A DNA stretch of 64,000 bases. Source: Thysanoteuthis rhombus. Lineage: Eukaryota; Mollusca; Cephalopoda; Oegopsida; Thysanoteuthidae. Under the pieces are notes generated by a model. That model saw only the letters and a list, made by a program, of their open reading frames with translations. It did no database searches and was not told the origin of the DNA. Both the position numbers and the translations under genes were made by a program. Within the stretch, counting starts at the first letter, position 1. Every line of letters begins with the position of its first letter. Of this stretch, positions 46,690 through 56,876 are shown piece by piece. The DNA is taken from contig OY735227.1 in the NCBI GenBank assembly GCA_963457665.1, forward strand, positions 45,667,459 through 45,731,458. The letters are read 5' to 3'.

Positions 46690-46945
46690 CTTACATATGT
46701 CACATTGATGGGTTCAACTTGCAATGGAAGTTTATGCTAAATTGATCAGTTGGATTGTGTTCATCAGTACTCACACTTGGTTTTTTTTTTTAAGATTTAG
46801 ACTTTTTTTGTTATCATTGACCCACAAAAAATGAGAGAAGTAACTTACTCATTGATTAACCTTTTACCAATTTTTTAATTGTTAACCCCCAACACAGCTT
46901 GCTGCCAAATGATGTTGGTCACGTGACATTTTTTTTCTCTTCAAG
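46690..46945 (+). repeat. Interspersed repeat (family W) copy 3
   Basis: Shares AATTGATCAG, AAAATGAGAGAAGTAACTTA, CTCATTGATTAACCTTTTAC and ATGTTGGTCACGTGACA with the other two copies. Confidence 0.72.
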
Positions 46946-46984
46946 AAAAAATATTAGATTCCAAATTTTGCTTCGACTATCAAA

Positions 46985-47070
46985 TCTCTTCTCATTTTCA
47001 ATGTTGTCAACACAATGTTTCGGTCTATCCATTCTTCAGCCTTTGTCAGGTGAATGATATGAGAAAAGTG
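46985..47070 (+). repeat. Possible retroelement end ('tgtttcgg...ccttcatcagg' type)
   Basis: The phrase AATGTTGTCAACACAATGTT then TCGGTCTATCC...CAGCCTTTGTCAGGTG resembles terminal sequence seen in Penelope-like retroelements. This is from memory of similar sequences; no coding part follows directly. Confidence 0.35.
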
Positions 47071-47219
47071 ACAAACCCTTCTTACTCCAGCCAATTATGG
47101 CAATAGAAAATGGTCATTATATACTGACCAGATCAGTAAGCAATTTAAAAGTGCTAGGTATACAGACAAAACCATGCTACAAACCAAAAAGTGTACAGAG
47201 ATCCTGGGATGCCCAGTCT

Positions 47220-47590
47220 TCAGAATCCCCCTATTGGCCTTGCTGATGTAGTCCAGAGGTAATCAGAGCGATATATCATACATCAGCTTGGCTGCAGGAG
47301 CTGCCAAAGTGATGTCCAATTGGGTGCCAAACCACTTTAAAGAGACTGCTCCCTGGTTTGGAATCAGAGTTGTCATTCTCTTGGACTGGTTGCCTACCCA
47401 AGGCTAGAGAAACTAATCTGCCTTGCTATTTTACTCAACTGGGAAGGAGAAGAGATGGATCCATGAATTTCCCAGGGGTATTAATGCAGAGTGATCATAA
47501 ACAGCCCCAACAAGAGTTTGACCTCAGGTTGCTAATTCCATTGTCCAAACTGTTACCGATTTTTTCAATCATACTTCTACGAACTCTTCG
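47220..47590 (+). repeat. Interspersed repeat (family V) copy 2
   Basis: Counterpart of 25190-25590; the matching blocks are given there. Confidence 0.55.
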
Positions 47591-48919
47591 GATGATGTAA
47601 GATAATCACAGCTGATTTTAATCATCAAGAATGAGTGAAGAGAGAAAATTTACACAAAAGTTGCCCAGATGAGGTCAACAGAATGACATACAGACTCAAT
47701 AAACCAAGTTTAGGAGAACATTGTATGAGAGAATTAGCTCCGAAAGATCACTGTCAATAATGATGGTAACGTTCTTGGAAAATGAATTAGCTTTTGTGAC
47801 ATCGCGACAGGTTTTTATTCTATCTCCAAAAATGTGATATCTAATTTCCAAACAGCCAAATAGTTACAGTGTTTGAATAAGCTTACATCTAGGGTCTATA
47901 CTTTTCTTTATTATTAAACAACTAGAATATACCTGTCCAAAATCATTGGGTTATTTATATATGGATTGGCAATAAGGAGCCTAAAGTTATTTTATTGGGT
48001 AATTTATTTTTGATAAATCAAGTATCCTAATTTTAAGTTTTTTTAAAGTTTCAACTCATCTGAAGCCGTTCCAATGTGTGATCAGACATAAAGTCTAAAG
48101 TGTTTCTATGATGTCATTTTTATTATGTCATATTAGGAATGTAAATTAACCAATGAGATCATCCCATTTAAGCTCAAACAAACAAATAGAAAAAATTGCA
48201 TATAAGGTCATTATAAGGTCTGATACAAACGATTTCCTTTACACCTGTGGCAAACCTATGGTCTCTAGACAAGAACATGATTGATATATCAATTTCCTCT
48301 TGAATGCACAAAAACTTTAAAACTATTTTTCCATTAATCCGTCAAATATAGACCTATTAGTGTTGTGCATGCTGCTAAAAACAAACTAAATTTTCTAGCC
48401 ATTGGCAATTGAAGTCTCTCTTTAATTATCATTCAATCTCACAATAAAGTATGAAAATGAAGATAATATCTTTTTTCTTTTTGTTTCAGTGTTCTACTTT
48501 TAAAACTTCAAATTCTTACAAACATAGATCCGTCTTGTGTATTATTTCAGCTGATTGATGCCTTTCATATACATGTTGCGGCTGTTTAGGCCATTTTCAA
48601 CATCCTAATCATTAAACTGTTAGCATCCAGCAAGTGTTTCTAGACCTGAGCAAACTTCTATAAATTTACTTTTGTTTGACAGAAGTCAGTTCAAGTTTCA
48701 TCTCTTCTAGAAGCTTAGTCATAACAGCTGGTGCAACTTAAAATCTTCAAAACACTGCACATGCAATTTTTCTCTCTGTACAAGTTATACATGATCCATA
48801 TCATGTTCTTGGAATAGAATTAAGATGAGGAGCCTGATTTGTTTACGATTTGCAGCTTGTTCTCATTAAGTGGTTGATATGCTGTAAACTGCCCAATAGA
48901 TCCATTGGATAGAACAATC
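47591..48919. other. Non-coding stretch, nothing recognised
   Basis: No gene or classifiable repeat identified by eye. Confidence 0.4.
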
Positions 48920-49460
48920 AGGGTGTACCATTCTTTTTATATTGATATTTGATTAGATTTTGTCTTTCCAATGGTTTTTGCATATATCTGAATCTCCTGG
49001 TTTGCCTTGTTCTAGAAATACAACCATATATACTTCATGAAATTGTTGTGTATTTTTTAGTTTGTCAGAATTGTTACCTTTTAACTTTTTCCGTGATTGT
49101 CGGTGGATATTGAATCTTGTTTTGAAAGTGTTTTTTGTCTGCTCTGTATATGTATGATTACATTCTAGGCAATTTGCAGCGTGAATGTCAAACCTACATG
49201 TGAGTGCATTATGTAGATGTATAATGTTACCATTTTCTGCTTACGTTATCATCCATGGGTGGACCATCGATCTGTCTATATATTGTTTTCTACAACCAGA
49301 TAGAACACAATTGTTATTGCATGGATTGGTACCCACAGGATTGTTGTTAGGTATGCTTTGAGGTGCAACATTTCTATTTAATTTAATCTTGATTAAAAAG
49401 TTGTCACAATACTTGAATGCACAGCAGCAATGAATACATTATTCTAGGGAAACTTTATGG
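48920..49460 (-). pseudogene. Penelope-like element, C-terminal GIY-YIG region
   Basis: From about 49450 downward the minus strand reads FLIKIKLN, then NNPVGTNPCNNNCVLSGC, matching the Cys-containing linker (PC-...C--C) that precedes the nuclease in Penelope-like elements. After a break comes TCRFDIHAANCLECNHTYTE followed by QTKNTFKTRFNIHRQS, matching the GIY-YIG pattern C--C---Y-G-T...L--R---H, with Glu in place of the usual Gly after the Tyr-Thr pair, then FLEQGKPGDS near the end. Stops break it up. The reverse transcriptase, which should lie to the right (49460-50500), was not recognised, so only the 3' end appears to remain. Confidence 0.7.
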
Positions 49461-49564
49461 ATACTCTTGATGACCGTTTCCTAAAGGTATAGAGGTTACA
49501 AAATTGATCTTGAGCTGAAAGTTAGTGTTTAAAAAAGGTTATAAAATATAAGGAAGTTGGGTGC

Positions 49565-49640
49565 TTAACTGTAGAGCAATACTTAACAAGATAGTCTACC
49601 AAAACATTACTACAGTAGTGAGTTCAATCCTTGATGGTTT
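49565..49640 (+). repeat. tRNA-like SINE head (plus strand)
   Basis: An A-box-like ACTGTAGAGCAATACTTAAC and a B-box-like GAGTTCAATCCTTGATGG are separated by about the tRNA spacing. No intact tRNA fold is apparent. Confidence 0.42.
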
Positions 49641-49734
49641 CTCAATAATTGTGACCTTGTGCCAAACTATTTGAGTTCAGGTGAAAGCCAGGACTTTTGA
49701 ATGCTAGGTAGGCTTTCATGTGTGATTTTTCTAA

Positions 49735-49850
49735 CAACAATCCTGTGGGCTCCAAGATGTGAACTCTCATCCTTTTTACCTGGTGAAGCCTTCCTATGTA
49801 GAGCTCTACTGATTGAACTACCAAAACTCTTACAGCTGACAGAAGGGATT
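49735..49850 (-). repeat. tRNA-like SINE head (minus strand)
   Basis: The reverse complement shows GGTAGTTCAATCAGTAGAGC (A-box region) and, about 40 bp on, GAGAGTTCACATCTTGG (B-box region). With 49565-49640 it makes two tRNA-like heads facing each other. Confidence 0.48.
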
Positions 49851-52800
49851 TGAGCTTCAGTTTCACCCAGAGCTTAGTCTTTATTTCCAATCTGCACTGT
49901 TTACTCAATGATGGTCTGAGTAGTTCCGATCAAAAGCAACTAAAATCCTGATAGAAAAAGATATACTTGTCAAAAATGAATGTTGGTTGTGTAATAATTT
50001 ACACGCTATTACTGTAAACTATTTCATCCTATTTTAAATACATTATTAAATAATAGTTTTGATTTTGAGAATAACAAAGATGCAACATCTTTAATTTTGA
50101 GAAGAGTCATTATTTTCCCAAGACTTTGGATTCCTGAACTCATTTTCCAATAGCTCAAACAACTCTTGGACAACAGCATCTTTTGCATTATCAACCTAAC
50201 CATCATTTGAAGATGAAAATATCACTATCAGATTCCACTCTATTGTTATGAATGGCATCAACACAATTCTTGCTTTGTCACTTAGTTTGTTTTGCTCACC
50301 AGTTCTTCTAAAGACCATTTATTTGATGCCTTGCTTCATAGAAAATCTGCCTCTAGTTATGTGTGTAAGAGCCTCAGAACATTCAGACAATGCCTAGTCT
50401 TTTCAAATACACTTCCATTCAAACTTACCAAACTCTCGCAACAACTTCAACTCATCAAAAGTTTTTTTTTCTCTCCTCTCAAAATTGAACAACCATAGCC
50501 ACCAAGGTAGCCAAATGTTCTATCTATTTTGATCTGTTGTACCAGTGCTCCTGGCCATCCTGATTTATCTACAGATTTGAAAATTGGCATCACTCATCCA
50601 CTAGACCTTTACTAAACTTTTTTTTTAAATTTCTGGGGAAAAGCTTTTTTTTTGCCTCTTCGCGGCCTTATTCTGACAGGTTCATTAATGACATCTGGAT
50701 TCTTTCTCAACTATTTTGGATGTTTTCCAGTGGAAAATGTCAGTGATATCATAAATACAATTTATTCTGACCATATTTATTCCTCGATGGAATTCTTTTT
50801 ACAAGATTTCAAATTCTGACACTATGGTTGTTCAATTATTTTCTGTGATGGCAAATTACTTATCTATATGAATCTATTCTTATTTGTCTGTCTGTCTACA
50901 TATTTATCTATTCTTTTCAGCCTGACCACATCTGTTTGTTGTAGTCTTTGGTAATACCCCTACCCCAGCTATCTGGAAGTAGAACACGTTCCTATTCATA
51001 AGCTAAAATGACTTGTTTTGAAGAAGCAATTACCATTGATCTATATGAAAAAGATTTGTTGATCATTCCCAGACAAAAAAAAATGGTCATGATGGTATGT
51101 TAGGCTAAGTCTTTGGAGGTTTGGATGATGGGAAATACAGACAAATGGTGTGTAGGAGAATGGGGAAAAAACATGCTGCCGCTATAAAAACCTACTTCAA
51201 AACTAACGATGAACATTACTTTCACATTTTACCTTTTTTCTCGAGTGAAAAAGTAGCATTGAGCAAACTTCAGAAAAGAGGGACACACATATCTCTATCT
51301 CTGTCTGCCCAGATCTTTTGGTCTGTCTGTTCCTGTTGATCTCTCTTCACATCTTTTTTAGTCTTCACATACCTAACTACTTATGATTGTTCATCGCTTA
51401 CTGTTCGCAAAATTTAGTTTAATACAACACAAGGCTGTACTGAGGAGAATGAGAAGTTGGGAAATTGTGTTGTGTCAATTATCCAAGTAAAGATGGACTG
51501 CCTGCCTTGAAAATCAGAGTTTAAAATCCTGGCCTTTCACCTGATTTCAAACACCAACCACTAGTGCCAGTTAAAAATATGAAACTAAGTCACAAGTGAG
51601 GCCATCATTCTATTTCTCCCTTTGTATCAGTTGTTCTCGTATTCTGTTACTTTTCTACTTTTATTCTTCTCGCTCCAGCCCCTTCCTTTCTTTCTCTGTT
51701 TCATTCTCCATTTGATATCTCTCTCTCTTTAATTATCATCTTCTCTCATTTCACTTTTCTCCAGCACCTGTCCCTCAACACACCTTAATATCTCACTGTG
51801 ACCTGTCTCATCCGGCTTTTCCCTTTTATCTCAAATGAAAAAACTTTCATCTCAAAAAAAATTATTTTTTGTACTAATTAAAATCTCGAATTCTGCAATG
51901 TTGAAAGAAATTAGTTTTAACTGAGCAAATATATTGAAAATTCAAAATAATAAATAGAAAATGCACTTGAGATTAGTATTATTTCTTTTTTTAAGAATTC
52001 TGTTTTATTTCACAACAGTCATGAGAGAACCGATCTAACTTCAGTTGTAGCAGTGTTGCCATAAGAAAATCCAATTATATGGATATTAGGTTAGCCATCT
52101 CCACTAATTTTTGATTTCAGGATTGAAGCTAAACAGACAGAGGACATATGTTTGACTGCATTAAAATAAAGGAGTTTCATCAGTATTTGTAACTGCAATG
52201 GAGGTCGACACTTCTATGAATGCCCAAAACTTCTTCATTCAGACCAAATTTAAATAGATTCATAGTGTTTATAAGAAAGGAAGGATTAAGAGAGTGGATG
52301 AAGAAAGAAGAATTTTTTTTTTCCTGTGTGCATGTCCAATAACTTATAGGCAACACAAATAGATACATACTTCTTTGATACAGAAGAAAAAGTAGCAAGG
52401 CCTTAGAAAACCAGCTTCAGAGTGTGTGTTTTTTTTCTAATCTCTCAACAGCTCTTCTTTCTTTTTTCATCAATCTGAAACAAATGTTGCTAAATGCTAT
52501 CAGAAATTGTATAAAAAAAACAAAAAACATTGCAGGTTTTGAAGAGAACCTGTTTTTTTCTTGTTTAATATTATCATAGAAATTGTTCTGATGGAAAATT
52601 ATTTTTCAACTGCTCACCAGTGACATAATATCTACATGCATCTATTCAGTTTGATTATGAGTTGGGGGTTATTGGTTCAAATTCTGATGTTCAGTTTAAA
52701 TATGCACTTGTTACCAATATGATCTTTGCTATTTTGTTAACATTGTCAATTCATTTGATGACACTTCTTTCTTTCAGAGCTGAATCTAGTCGACACAAGC

Positions 52801-52869
52801 AGTAAAAGTTATCTATTATTATTTATTTTTGTCTACTATTATCTTTATTTTTTATCATTTCATTTTTTA
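49851..52869. other. Mostly non-coding stretch, nothing firmly classified
   Basis: Several T/C- and A-rich tracts, no recognisable protein family. A phrase near 51490-51545 (TTGAAAATCAGAGTTTAAAA) resembles 57200-57225, so both may hold parts of an old short repeat. Confidence 0.35.
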
Positions 52870-53170
52870 GTTGCTTTTCAGTGCTTTTCAGTGCAACTTT
52901 CACTCAGTTAAGCAAACCAGCTGCTCTTACCATCTGAGCTACAAGAATTCAACAGTTTGCAGAAGATCAAAACTAACCTTTTTCCCTGATCTCACTCAGC
53001 ACCATATTTGTTACTGTTTTTATACTTGTAATATTAGTCTCAACTATATTATCTATCTTTATTTTTTTTATTAGATGGAGCATTGTCAACCATTATTATT
53101 AATTTTTTACTAGTATTTTCTTTCATCCTAATTTTTTAGTTGCTTTTTAACTCAACCTACTCATCAGGCC
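52870..53170 (-). repeat. Interspersed repeat (family U) copy 3 with a tRNA-like head
   Basis: Contains ATTTGTTACTGTTTTTATAC, CATTGTCAACCATTATTATT and two versions of the TTTTAGTTGCTTTT block about 270 bp apart (52868 and 53138), supporting a tandem unit. The reverse complement of about 52910-52955 reads TGTAGCTCAGATGGTAAGAG then CAGCTGGTTTGC, a good tRNA D-arm/A-box likeness. The family is therefore probably a tRNA-derived SINE on the minus strand; no B-box was recognised. Confidence 0.6.
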
Positions 53171-53239
53171 ATCAATTTACGGCAATGAGTAAACAGCACA
53201 GGTCCAAAATAAGACATAAGCTCTTTTTAGTTGACATAT

Positions 53240-53458
53240 ATATATATATATTTATGCTGACTGCAGTCAGAGGTGTCCCGAAGGCTCCTCTTTTGTTCTC
53301 TACTATCCTTCCAAATAGAGGAGGGCACAACTTCATTCCCATAGGGAAATTTGTCTTAATGAAGAATTTTCCACACTCTTCGCTCATACTAGGAATCCAA
53401 CCTGGATCCTCCTTCATGTGAGGCAAACATGCTAACCATTTCACCATATGAGCTGACA
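53240..53458 (-). repeat. tRNA-derived SINE
   Basis: The reverse complement starts with a tRNA-like head: GTCAGCTCATATGGTGAAAT then GGTTAGCATGTTTGCCTCAC and, at tRNA spacing, the B-box-like CCAGGTTGGATTCC. It is followed by a ~130-bp body of higher GC content ending in CTGACTGCAGTCAGCATAAA, then a TA tract (53236-53251 on the plus strand) as a tail. No intron or other gene context. Confidence 0.75.
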
Positions 53459-53932
53459 TTTGGAATATAACTGTATTGGAAGTTTTGAATAACATTTAAA
53501 GTGAAAGTAGAATCAAATGGTAGCCATTACCTGGGAACAATTATCTTAACTGACTATAAGTATTAGTAACAAGTAATTGCCAATGGTGCTGATAAATGTT
53601 TTTTTTGAAAATATGCTAAGATACATTTAGTTTTGAAAGTGTGTATTTGTGCAGCAGTCTTTCTTCGATGAAGATTTGGTTGAAAGTGATAAATAAAGAT
53701 ATTTTTCAAATACTTGTTAACAAAAAAGTAATTTATATAATGTTCGTTGTGATAAATCACTCCAAATTATTGAAGTTCATAAGATTTAGATAGTAAAAAA
53801 AACAGCTGCATAGAATTTTCTTTTGCCAGAATGTTATGATGTTGAATGAATTCAGTAGTAAATACATTCTGCTCAAAAAATGCCTCATTCACTATCATGT
53901 GCATTCATATCATCACACCATGACATAAAAAG

Positions 53933-54290
53933 TCAGGTTTTTTTGTTTATTCCTGTAAACTCCATGTGGCCCAAACAGAAACGGTTTGGGATAGGTCTCC
54001 TCGGCTTGGCCCATGTCAATACAGCTACCTTTGCCTCACTATTAACTGATCTTCTCCAGATCCTCTTGGGCCTCCCAACTCTTCTCTTTCCCTGTGGATC
54101 CCAGTCCAAAGCAAAAACCATAATGTATTTCCTTCTGAGTTGATGGGTTCTTATGTTCCAGGTTCATATCCTGATTTTTGCCTCAGTCCTTAGAAGTAGC
54201 AAGTAAGTTTTACCGGTTGGAGTTGCTGGCCCCATGCCTAATCCTCCTCATTTACCCAGGCTGGGGCCTGGCAAGATGATCCAAAAGGAG
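53933..54290 (-). mobile_element. LINE C-terminal fragment (antisense)
   Basis: A 62-codon minus-strand frame (54121-53933) reads LDWDPQGKRRVGRPKRIWRR then SVNSEAKVAVLTWA and NRFCLGH. This is a good match to the P-GKRK-GRPK-TWRRT-E-E-----TW------A--R--WR tail of several non-LTR retrotransposon polyproteins. The adjoining right part (to about 54290) is of similar base composition and probably the same element. Clade not determined. Confidence 0.72.
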
Positions 54291-54634
54291 CGGAACAAAA
54301 ATATTACGTACTGGAATCTAAATTAAACACCATTAACCATTCAACATTATAACCTTCTGATTTTAAAAATCACTGGAGAGTCAGCTGAAAGGGCTTAGTT
54401 CCACATTTCCAAATGTTCTCAGTGCAAAAGTAAAGAACCATACATTATAAAAGTTTGAAAAACAATCTTTGTTTATCACTTTCAACCAAATAATTTTCAA
54501 ATCAAAATACGTATAGATAGTATGTAAACATATTGGGAATATGCACTTGAAAATGGATAAACATATTTATGGCCATGTACCTAAAAAAGGCAGAGAAACC
54601 CATCTAAATAAATGAATGTGAATATTTATACATT
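54291..54634. other. Non-coding stretch, nothing recognised
   Basis: AT-rich with no feature identified. Confidence 0.45.
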
Positions 54635-54636
54635 GC

Positions 54637-54717
<81 letters not shown>

Positions 54718-54874
54718 ACATATATATATATATATATATATATATGTATACATATATATATATATATATATATATGTATACATATATATATATATGTATA
54801 CATATATATATATATGTATACACATATATATATATATATATGTATACACATATATATATATATGTATACATATA

Positions 54875-54960
<86 letters not shown>

Positions 54961-54970
54961 TGTGTGTATA
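54635..54970. repeat. Long TA array with spaced TGTATACA palindromes
   Basis: About 336 bp of almost pure TA. Between about 54713 and 54870 the self-complementary TGTATACA (or the variant with an extra CA) interrupts the array about eight times at spacings of roughly 20-32 bp. It ends in a short GT tract. Open frames on both strands here are repeat artefacts (Tyr-Ile). Confidence 0.95.
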
Positions 54971-55004
54971 TCGATTTAAATTATATCTGTAATAATAACT
55001 AACA

Positions 55005-55190
55005 ATGAATAGCTCTCTCACTCTCTCTGCAGGTGTAGAGCTGTGCAGACTTGAACAATTCTCTCAGATCTCTAATTTTTCTGATCTCTTTACAAGGGTC
55101 TTTGGAATTATTCCGTATACTCAAGTGGTTTACTGGAATAACCACATCAACTGTGTGACAGATTTTCCTTTCTTTGTTCATAATTACTAG
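55005..55190 (-). mobile_element. LINE polyprotein C-terminal fragment (antisense)
   Basis: A 60-codon minus-strand frame reads KICHTVDVVIPVNHLSIRNN then [20 protein letters not shown]. It resembles the C-terminal block of many LINE-type polyproteins (-DIAIPGD-RV--KE-EK--KYQDL--E---LW). Only this piece is recognisable. It has decayed, and the neighbouring upstream stretch (55190-55370) may be its continuation. Confidence 0.6.
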
Positions 55191-55370
55191 GCCTGGTCAC
55201 TTGGCCTGGATAGAGTGATTTATTTGAATTTCATTGTCTTACAGAATTTTTTCTTTCCAAGGACACTTTCTGGTTTGGGCCTCTATTTTTTGTTTGTGTT
55301 TTTGAACCTATGTCATTTGCACAATTCCCAATGAATCACAGTCCTCCCCAAGATGTCCTTGTTTTTTGGG

Positions 55371-56362
55371 TTTTTTAATTCATTTTGAACCACTTTGTAG
55401 CATTCGCTTTTAACATAATTTGCCATTCCATATCTTTGTCTGCACAGATGATATTCATTATTATTATTTTTGAACATAAGATGTATTAAATTTTGAAAGT
55501 TGATAATATAAGTAAAATAAAGATTTATTGTCTGCAGTCATCAGGAATTATTGTTTTTTAGAAGATAACATTTTTTCGGTACATTGCCAATTTATTTCAT
55601 TATTTTCAAAAATTCAGAAAAAAAATTTTGGTTTTATTTTATAGCTTCTATGAAATGCTCATTTTATTCAAAATAGTATTGATTGTAGCAGCTTTTAAAG
55701 TATTATTTTTTCGACTGAAATTATCATTAGCATTTTATATCCTTGTCTCAAGTTAAAGGTCAAATATGGTCTGCCATTCTTTGATATCTTTTGATAGATT
55801 TCAAAACTAAATTCACTTGACAATTACATTTTTACTTCTAATAGAGTAAACATTAGAATATGTCTAGATAAGTTTGGAAATTATGGGAAGAACATGAGCT
55901 TACAAGGAATCTGTTTGATGAGATTTTCAATCTGTGAATTGTGATAATTGTAGATGTTTGTTTGGATGTATTATGAATTTTGTAATTATTGGAGTTGATA
56001 TGTAAATATTGTGTAAAGTTGTAGGTGCCTAAAGAGGCATGATAGATAAATGATAAAAAAAATAAATGTAATCTATCATATTTACATCCTGTAAGGGGCA
56101 AATGACTGACTTTTTTGTTGCAAAAAAATCAATTATTCATTTGGTTATTTGAAATTTATTATCATAATTGTTGTTGTAATTGCCTCTGGTCACAGTATAT
56201 CATTTTGAGTTGAAAATTCTTGTAATTTATTTCTTGTTTCTTTTACTTTCAGCATTTGCCTTAATGAAAACAAATCAAATGAATCCTCAAGTATAAATTG
56301 GTAAGAAAAACATGTATTCATTTTTTCATCCAAAAACTTCAGAAATAACATTAAAAAAATAC
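55371..56362. other. AT-rich non-coding stretch, nothing recognised
   Basis: No gene or classifiable repeat identified by eye. Confidence 0.4.
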
Positions 56363-56876
56363 AAGGTCTCCCTGGGAAGTATTCAGCCATTTTGATTAAC
56401 AAAAAAAAAAAATAGCCTACCTAAGGCTATGGTGCTTTAGTTCCCTTCAAAGTACTTAACTTGAGACATCACACACTTATTCCAGAATCCCTGCCACTTT
56501 TCAAAGTCTGCAAAGTCTTCTTTTAGAATCGCCATCAGTTGCCTCATTGCGTTTTCCTCAATCTAATCCACAGTCAGAAATCTCTTTGGGAAAACCAGAA
56601 GTTCCAGAGAGCCAAATCTGGGCACTAGAGGGACTGGCAGACCTGATTGTTGCAATGTTCTGCTAAAATAACCTGCACAAGACATGAAAAACATTATGAG
56701 TGTAATGGTCATGTGGTTCACTAGTTCAATGACATCTCAATGTCATCTGAGTTACTGCACGGGAGAATATCTGTTTACACATGTACATTGAGGGCCTCCC
56801 TAATTAGTTGCATCAAGGCCATGCAACCAGTTCTCAAGATATTCAGAAAGGCTGGATACTTTCCAGATAGACCTCA
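56363..56876 (-). mobile_element. Mariner-derived MITE, best-preserved copy (~514 bp)
   Basis: Left end AAGGTCTCCCTGGGAAGTAT; right end reversed TGAGGTCTATCTGGAAAGTA then TCCAGCC. These are imperfect terminal inverted repeats. On the minus strand the 5' part (56876-56660) runs into the transposase C-terminus: PDLALWNFWF, then ENAMRQLMAILKEDF, FEKWQGFWNKCV and YFEG. The middle of the transposase is missing at the same place as in the other copies. Confidence 0.87.

Noticed and set aside
50292-50498. 68-codon plus-strand frame near the Penelope-like remnant, considered as its reverse transcriptase or a host exon
   Set aside because: No catalytic or family motif in either strand, and the strand does not fit the element.
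54567-55021. Several 60-131-codon open frames on both strands rich in Tyr and Ile
   Set aside because: They translate the TA/TACA microsatellite and have no non-repeat coding content.
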